Shown here piece by piece: positions 59,024 through 64,000 of a stretch of 64,000 nt of DNA. Source of the stretch: Pythium myriotylum (taxonomy: Eukaryota > Oomycota > Peronosporomycetes > Pythiales > Pythiaceae); contig JALJCQ010000004.1 of the NCBI GenBank assembly GCA_023091665.1, forward strand, positions 2,418,001-2,482,000, in the 5' to 3' direction. Made by a program: the position numbers and the translations under genes. A model generated the notes under the pieces. The model was not told where the DNA came from and did not search any database. It saw only the letters and a program-made list of their open reading frames with translations. How positions within the stretch are numbered: position 1 is the first letter of the stretch; every line of letters starts with the position of its first letter.

Positions 59024-59397
59024 TTGTCTATCTTTTTGCAACGTCACACGACCCACTCCATGCCAGCCTTCCACCATCACTAATCACCCTGCCTGCTCCC
59101 GCCCCCCCCCCCATCAGATCGCCCTGCCTCCTCTCTCCCCCATCAATAGCTCCCACCCTCCACGTACAACACCCCTACCCTACTCCTACCCTACCCCTTC
59201 CTCTCCTCTCCTCCCTCGTCTCGTCTCGTCTCTTCTCTTCTCTTCTTCTCTCCTCTCCTCCCTCCTCTTTCCCAAACAAACAAACGAACAAACAAAACCT
59301 GAATCAAGATCGTCTATGAGACTGTTGGTGTCTTCTTTTCTTCTCCTTTGTTTTCTTCCCAGCTGGTATGAACGAAGATACGATGACGAGCGTATGA

Positions 59398-59468
59398 GAA
59401 GACCGAGAAGACCGAGAGGACCGAGAGGACCGAGAAGGAGAAGACCGAGAGGACCGAGAAGACCGAGC
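59398..59468 (+). repeat. GACCGAGAR minisatellite, copy A
   Basis: About seven tandem 9-bp units (GACCGAGAA / GACCGAGAG), all purine apart from the CC. Repeated at 60731-60801. Confidence 0.8.
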
Positions 59469-59472
59469 AAAT

Positions 59473-59986
59473 GGGAAGACGGAGAAGACGGAGAAGGCTC
59501 CGAAGGAGTAAACGAAGATGGCTGTGTTGTGCAGAGGGGACAGGCTGTGAGCTAGGATTTCGGGTAGCCGCGCTGCGCGGGGTCTGGCAAGCCGACACGG
59601 AGCTGTGACGAAGAGACAGGTGCCGACACTCGACACTCTCGGAGACGAAGATGAGAAGATGAGAGGATGCGAAGACGTGGAAGACATAGGAACGCAGCGA
59701 GATGTGCACGACCATATGCATTCGGGTCGGCGGCTGGCTGTGTCTTGTCTTGCGCGCGATGATACATCGGTTGGGAGTTGTTGTGGGGGAAGGCTAGTTT
59801 GTTTTTGGGTGGATTGTTGTGGCAACCGCGTCGCGGGGTCGCTGAGCGACGACGCGGTGGTAGAACAATAAAGATAAGATTCGTGGCGTTGAATTGGCGG
59901 GTAACGAGCTGCCGCGACCGCAGCCGATGTGGACGCAGTCGACATAGACGCGGACGAAGCCGTAGTCGTAGATGTCGAAATACTAG
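59473..59986. other. unique spacer between the 820-bp repeats
   Basis: 514 bp with no convincing gene; minus-strand frames have biased composition. Contains a short inverted repeat CCGCGCTGCGCGG (59568-59580). Confidence 0.4.
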
Positions 59987-60805
59987 TTTGGTACTGGCGC
60001 TGCAGTGGCGCTGTAACGTGGGGTGACGCCCTCGAAGCATGGGTCGGCGAAGGAAGTCGGTGGTCCGCGAAGTCCGTGGGCACTAGAAGTGTGGTGGTAG
60101 TAATAGTAGTGTGAGGGTAAGGGGGAGAGGGAGAAGGGGGTAGTGTTGGTAGTGTTTGTAATTGGTGTGTATGGTTGCTGTGGGCCTGGGTATGATGTGT
60201 GTGTAGTGTGTTTGTGTTATGTGTTTTGAGAGGTCATTTAGGCTTAGGGTTGTGTTTGAGGAGGGGGTCGTAAATAGTGGTTTGCGCGGCCATGTGGTCT
60301 AGTGGTATGATTCTCGCTTAGGGTGCGAGAGGTCCCGGATTCGATCTCCGGCATGGCCCTTGTCTATCTTTTTGCAACGTCACACAACCCACTCCATGCC
60401 AGCCTTCCACCATCACTAATCACCCTGCCTGCTCCCGCCCCCCCCATCAGATCGCCCTGCCTCCTCTCTCCCCCATCAATAGCTCCCACCCTCCACGTAC
60501 AACACCCCTACCCTACTCCTACCCTACCCCTTCCTCTCCTCTCCTCCCTCGTCTCGTCTCGTCTCTTCTCTTCTCTTCTTCTCTCCTCTCCTCCCTCCTC
60601 TTTCCCAAACAAACAAACGAACAAACAAAACCTGAATCAAGATCGTCTATGAGACTGTTGGTGTCTTCTTTTCTTCTCCTTTGTTTTCTTCCCAGCTGGT
60701 ATGAACGAAGATACGATGACGAGCGTATGAGAAGACCGAGAAGACCGAGAGGACCGAGAGGACCGAGAAGGAGAAGACCGAGAGGACCGAGAAGACCGAG
60801 CAAAT
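59987..60805. repeat. 820-bp direct repeat, copy B, with tRNA-Pro
   Basis: The second copy of 58651-59472, offset by 1336 bp. It ends exactly where the forward LINE fragment starts. Confidence 0.85.
60288..60359 (+). tRNA. tRNA-Pro(AGG), copy B
   Basis: Identical to copy A in all stems and the anticodon. It has the same downstream T-run. Confidence 0.95.
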
Positions 60806-61749
60806 ACGAGTTTGCTGAGCGACATGTTGACTACACCCAAGTCTCCGTCACCCCGTACCGACAGTACACGTGGCTGCTCAAACTCCACGGGGAAGCCACA
60901 CAAGTATTCGGGCGTCTGTGCACAATGTGCTCTGTCCCTGTCGATGGAGTGCTACCGACGGCGCCTGAGCACCATCATCCGCGAGTCGGCGTGAAGATCA
61001 ACGACCGTGTGTGCTGGGTGCCGCGCATTCCACGATCCCAGCTGCTCCGCCTGGTGTGGCAAGCTCCAGAGCCGACGAGAACCCACCCGCTGTTCTTCCA
61101 CGACCCTCGAGCGCCTACAGACGTGGTCCTCCGATTCAACAAGCTCCGCAAGCGGCTTCGTGTGTTGCTCCTCCCGATATACGAAGACGTCCAGTTCCGC
61201 TTGGCGTACGGCTTGTTACCGACTCGCTCGCGCTTCTCGTTCATGACGGTGTCGAATCCCGGCATCGTGTACTGTGTTCGACACGGCTGCAGCTCAGTGG
61301 AGACGGCGCGTCATTTGTTCTTCGAGTGTGTGCTGCCGACTGAGATATGGCGTGATATCTTCCGTGATATGTCAGTGTTCTTCACATCTCGACCCTCTTG
61401 GACCGACATTGTCTTCGGTAAAGCCATCCGCGTTGCTCCCGTGTGGAAGGACCACGCAGAAGAAATCCAAGACTTGTGGCAAGTCATCCGTGCAGTGGTG
61501 CTCCACCTGTTGTGGACTGAACGCAATGGGCGACTGTTCAACAGGCGGTCCCCGATGCCAACAGTTGCAGCACTGCGTGTGGTGTATACGACTGTGGGTG
61601 CTCATGTGCGTGCGTGTCTTCGACGTGTGTACGACGATGTGCAGCGTGCTTCGCTTCAGGTTGTGTTGTCAAGTCTCCAGTCTACGCCTTCGTTTGGTGC
61701 CTTCATGCAAAGGAACATGGGGTTGTTTGCAATTCGCTTTTTGGCATAA
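60806..61749 (+). pseudogene. LINE 3' fragment (RT zinc-binding domain), copy 2
   Basis: The frame is open from within the 820-bp repeat. The element part begins at about 60806 (YEFAERHVDYTQVSVTPYR). It contains VWQAPEPTRTHPLFFHDPRA, FRLAYGLLPTRSRFSF, IVYCVRHGCSSVETARHLFF, ECVLPTEIWRDIFRDMSVFF and a C-terminal helical region with LLWTERNGRLFNRR, ending IRFLA. This is the C terminus of a non-LTR retrotransposon polyprotein. The reverse transcriptase core and endonuclease are missing, so it is 5'-truncated. Confidence 0.75.
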
Positions 61750-61883
61750 AAGCATTCTCGTGCCGTTTCTTCTCCTTCAGTGTGGGTGCTTGCTTTCAAT
61801 CCTGGCTCGAAACCTACCTCGTTTTGGAATCAGGGTATGCCCGGGCGGCCGAAGTCAAGCCCAAACAGTGACACAAGAAACCT

Positions 61884-61957
61884 CCCCGAGGTGGGGATCG
61901 AACCCGCGACCGAGAGCATCGGGGTCGACGCTCATAACCATTTGAGCTAACCGTAGT
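61884..61957 (-). ncRNA. tRNA-like sequence, possible SINE head
   Basis: On the minus strand, a box-A-like GGTTAGCTCAAATGG and box-B-like GGGTTCGATCCC are about 50 nt apart, with a D arm GCTC...GAGC and an anticodon-like stem AGCGTC/GATGCT. The acceptor stem does not pair. It looks like a tRNA-derived Pol III promoter (SINE head) or a dead tRNA. Confidence 0.4.
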
Positions 61958-62069
61958 TATCGAACGGACATGCTAAAACAAGTACCTAGACCGGTCAAGA
62001 CCATAGGAAGTCAACCAGCAACTCACCAACTGAAGCCCCCAGCCTCGTCACATACTAGTCAAGTGTATA

Positions 62070-63666
62070 ACGGGTTCTACCAGTTTGTATACCCTCTCTG
62101 AATAGTGATATGTACTGGTTTAAGTGAGGTTTCTGGAAGGTTCGAGATTTCCAGAGTGAATACAATACCATACCAAATACAATACACGTGTTGAGATGCA
62201 CGTAGCTTGACCACCTCATTCTCAAATTGACCCACCACGAACAAGCCTGGAACACCATGCCGACCCAACGCCTTGCCAAGTCTATCGCGGAGAAGCGCGA
62301 AGTTATCGATTGGATCGAAGCGAATTGCCCGAGCGTCCCGACTCGTGCCTCGGCATACTTCCAGAACAAAGGTTGGAAGATCTCACCTGCTCAAGTTCGG
62401 TACTGGTGGAAGAAGAGAGATGACATCCGCTCGTCACCGCCAAGCCAGATGCGTCTCAAGGGTGGCGGTGCAAAGCCACTTCTTGATGCTGTAGAAGACA
62501 TTCTGTTTGGTCTGATCGTGCAACGGCGGTCGAACAAGCTCAAGGTGTCTCGCGTTTGGATCCAGAACACTGCTCTCCAGCTCGCTCGTGCCGAGGGTTT
62601 TGAGACGTTCACTGCATCTGACAAGTGGCTGAGTCTGTTTATGGGTCGTTACAGTCTCTCACTCCGACGTGCGACGAATTTAACGACACTGACGGATGAC
62701 GTCCTCGTGTCCCGTGCAGTCAGCTACATGGCGTTCCTTGTAGCTCATCGCTCGACTTTCGACCCTATGCGGACGATTCTTATGGATGAAACCGCAGTCT
62801 ACTTTGAGGATCCACGACTGGAAACTGTTGACCTTGTCGGCTCAAGACACGTGGTTCTCAAGTCAACTGGGTTCGCGTCAATGCGTATCACTGCCATCCT
62901 GGCAGTGACCGCGGCTGGCAAGAAGCTCCCATCTGTTGTCATCTGGAAGGGCAAGAATAGTCAAGGATTCCAGCGAGTTGGCAAGGTGTACGTGACCGTG
63001 CAAGAACGGGCTTGGGTGAATGGCCCACTGCTTGTGAAGTGGCTTGATCAGGTGTTCCCTGCTGTGTTTGACATGAACCCTGGAAACAAAGCGATCGTGT
63101 GGGATTCGATGCGTGCACATGTTGCCAAAGTCGTCAAGGAGCGCTGTAGCGAGAAGACGATCCAACAGGTCGTCATCCCTGGCGGAATGACTCCATATCT
63201 TCAAGCTGGTGACATTGGGATTTACAAGTCGTTTAAAGATCACATCTCTCCAGTGATTGACGCATGGAAATCATCTGATCAAGTTCTGTACACCAAGAAC
63301 GGCAATCCAAAACCTCCCGCAGTGGAAGTGGTGGCACGCTGGGTAGAGGATGCGTGGAAGTCTGTGCCGGACGAGGTCGTACAGAAGTCTATTCTCAGCG
63401 TTGGTTTTGCTGACAACTTCGAGGACTGGCACATCGCCCGTCACGATGTGTACGGCACACGCTTTCGCGAACGCTGGATGAACCGTGACCAGGACGCTGA
63501 GATTCCCCAAGAGCATATCGCGGATGATCTCATCGATGAGTTCGATGAACTGACCGTGGATGAGATCGATGACATGGAATAGTATACCCTTCCAAATATA
63601 ATACCGTTTGTTGTTGCAGGGAAATCTATTACAATAGTATACCTTCTTGTAATTGGTAGAACCCGT
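62070..63666. mobile_element. intact pogo-like TA element
   Basis: Inverted ends ACGGGTTCTACCAGTT (left) and the reverse complement of AATTGGTAGAACCCGT (right), each flanked by TA (62068-62069, 63667-63668). Further internal GTATACC motifs occur at both ends. It is 1.6 kb with one uninterrupted transposase gene. Confidence 0.85.
62257..63582 (+). CDS. pogo/Tc1-superfamily DDE transposase
   Basis: A single exon of 441 residues. I chose the first ATG (MPTQRLAKSIAEKREVIDW). An N-terminal HTH (RASAYFQNKGWKISPAQVRY) is followed by a CENP-B-like region (SDKWLSLFMGRYSLSLRRAT). The DDE domain has ILMDETAVYFED, KAIVWDSMRAHVAK and PYLQAGDIGIYKSFKDH, so the three Asp positions are kept. The end is acidic (DDLIDEFDELTVDEIDDME). 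The ORF is intact and the element ends are well preserved, so recent activity is plausible. Confidence 0.9.
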   Translation: MPTQRLAKSIAEKREVIDWIEANCPSVPTRASAYFQNKGWKISPAQVRYWWKKRDDIRSSPPSQMRLKGGGAKPLLDAVEDILFGLIVQRRSNKLKVSRVWIQNTALQLARAEGFETFTASDKWLSLFMGRYSLSLRRATNLTTLTDDVLVSRAVSYMAFLVAHRSTFDPMRTILMDETAVYFEDPRLETVDLVGSRHVVLKSTGFASMRITAILAVTAAGKKLPSVVIWKGKNSQGFQRVGKVYVTVQERAWVNGPLLVKWLDQVFPAVFDMNPGNKAIVWDSMRAHVAKVVKERCSEKTIQQVVIPGGMTPYLQAGDIGIYKSFKDHISPVIDAWKSSDQVLYTKNGNPKPPAVEVVARWVEDAWKSVPDEVVQKSILSVGFADNFEDWHIARHDVYGTRFRERWMNRDQDAEIPQEHIADDLIDEFDELTVDEIDDME

Positions 63667-63868
63667 TAATATTCATCGACGAGGTACACTAGGGTAGTCA
63701 TAGTCGTATTAATTTTGGTTAATACAGACGCCTTCAAACTGAGCCACAGAGGCTCACTTCGCAATTTGCTCGCTACCCCTCAAGTGACCAAGTCAAGAAG
63801 TGACCAGTCAAGACCACCCAGCTCAGCTGCCAGCCCATCACCTCCGACCCTCTCCACACCCAGTCGCC

Positions 63869-64000
63869 ATGATCAAGGGTGCCGCGAGAGCCAAGACCAA
63901 GCGCAAGAAGCTTGGCATCGGGACGCTGCCGCCACCGCACCGACCAGTCGGCATCCCATGCGTGCTTCCTTCGGCTTCATCGGGAGAGCCGACATTCACC
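63869..64000 (+). CDS. 5' end of an unidentified gene (cut by the window end)
   Basis: ATG 63869 opens a frame MIKGAARAKTKRKKLGIGTL that is still open at the window end. The start is basic and Lys-rich, then Pro-rich (PPPHRPVGIP). Too little is present to identify it. Confidence 0.3.
   Translation, partial: MIKGAARAKTKRKKLGIGTLPPPHRPVGIPCVLPSASSGEPTFT

Larger units (their letters stand above)
58651..59472. repeat. 820-bp direct repeat, copy A, with tRNA-Pro
   Basis: Nearly identical to 59987-60805 (differences: three extra C in a C-run and a few single bases). It contains tRNA-Pro(AGG), a pyrimidine-rich tract (about 59195-59270) and a GACCGAGAR minisatellite (about 59398-59468). The flanks of the two copies differ, so the unit itself was duplicated. 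Confidence 0.85.

Noticed and set aside
59304..60083. Ser/Arg-rich open frames over the GA minisatellite
   Set aside because: They arise from translation of the tandem repeat and differ only by the copy they lie in.
58651..60805. The 820-bp repeats as LTRs of a retrotransposon
   Set aside because: No TG...CA ends, no primer-binding or polypurine site at the expected borders, no gag/pol in the 514-bp interior, and each repeat carries a functional-looking tRNA gene.
1..64000. CRISPR array or bacterial operon structure
   Set aside because: Introns, eukaryotic gene families and Pol III tRNA genes show nuclear eukaryotic DNA; no regularly spaced short repeats were found.

Overview
The window is nuclear DNA of an oomycete (stramenopile). 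The genes are compact and have few introns, mostly 50-160 bp. They include a full-length chorismate synthase, a eukaryotic RPS8, a DNA primase small subunit and a GPI-anchored serine-rich secreted protein. The transposon-derived families (hAT/BED-like, MULE, piggyBac, pogo, Copia, LINE) are of types I associate with Phytophthora/Pythium-like genomes. The species cannot be named from sequence alone. Exon structures were assembled by hand from splice sites and reading phase.

Positions 1-41,000 are mostly host chromosome. In order: an IQ-motif protein; a decayed stretch with a fragment of a secreted-protein paralogue; a PX-BAR sorting-nexin-like gene; a domesticated hAT-like zinc-finger gene; a serine carboxypeptidase relic; a Lys/Thr/Ala-tailed acidic protein; a GPI-anchored secreted protein; a PP2C phosphatase; an ankyrin-like gene abutting CCDC97; mitochondrial monothiol glutaredoxin; a LENG8/THP3 (SAC3-GANP) gene; chorismate synthase; RPS8 with a long structured intron; primase small subunit; a URI-type prefoldin fused to a TPR domain; two tandem FLAD1/CinA-like molybdopterin-binding proteins; proline dehydrogenase with an EF-hand-like loop; a domesticated MULE transposase; EDC4/Ge-1; glycyl-tRNA synthetase; and an Aven-like acidic protein.

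From 41,400 onward the window is an island of mobile DNA. It holds a Copia integrase relic, a non-autonomous TIR element, and a dead AAAP amino-acid transporter. It then holds what I consider the main discovery: a 9.6-kb element at 45,056-54,682. This element has perfect 14-bp terminal inverted repeats beginning CCCTTT, is flanked on both sides by TTAA, and encodes a piggyBac transposase with its four acidic catalytic positions present. It also carries a double chromodomain upstream of the transposase in the same frame (separated by one TAG), an AT-hook/coiled-coil protein, a Myb-DOT1 methyltransferase and a tandem P-loop (N4BP2-like) kinase. Six related 50-80 bp promoter-like modules sit at the gene starts. 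Together this looks like a chromatin-modifying cargo transposon.

Right of it lie a frameshifted 2OG-oxygenase/zinc-finger gene, a pogo/Tigger element carrying a tRNA-like sequence, an 820-bp direct repeat with two copies of tRNA-Pro(AGG) bracketed by inverted LINE 3' fragments, a tRNA-like (SINE-like) sequence, and an apparently intact TA-flanked pogo-like element (62,070-63,666). The window ends in the 5' end of a further possible gene.
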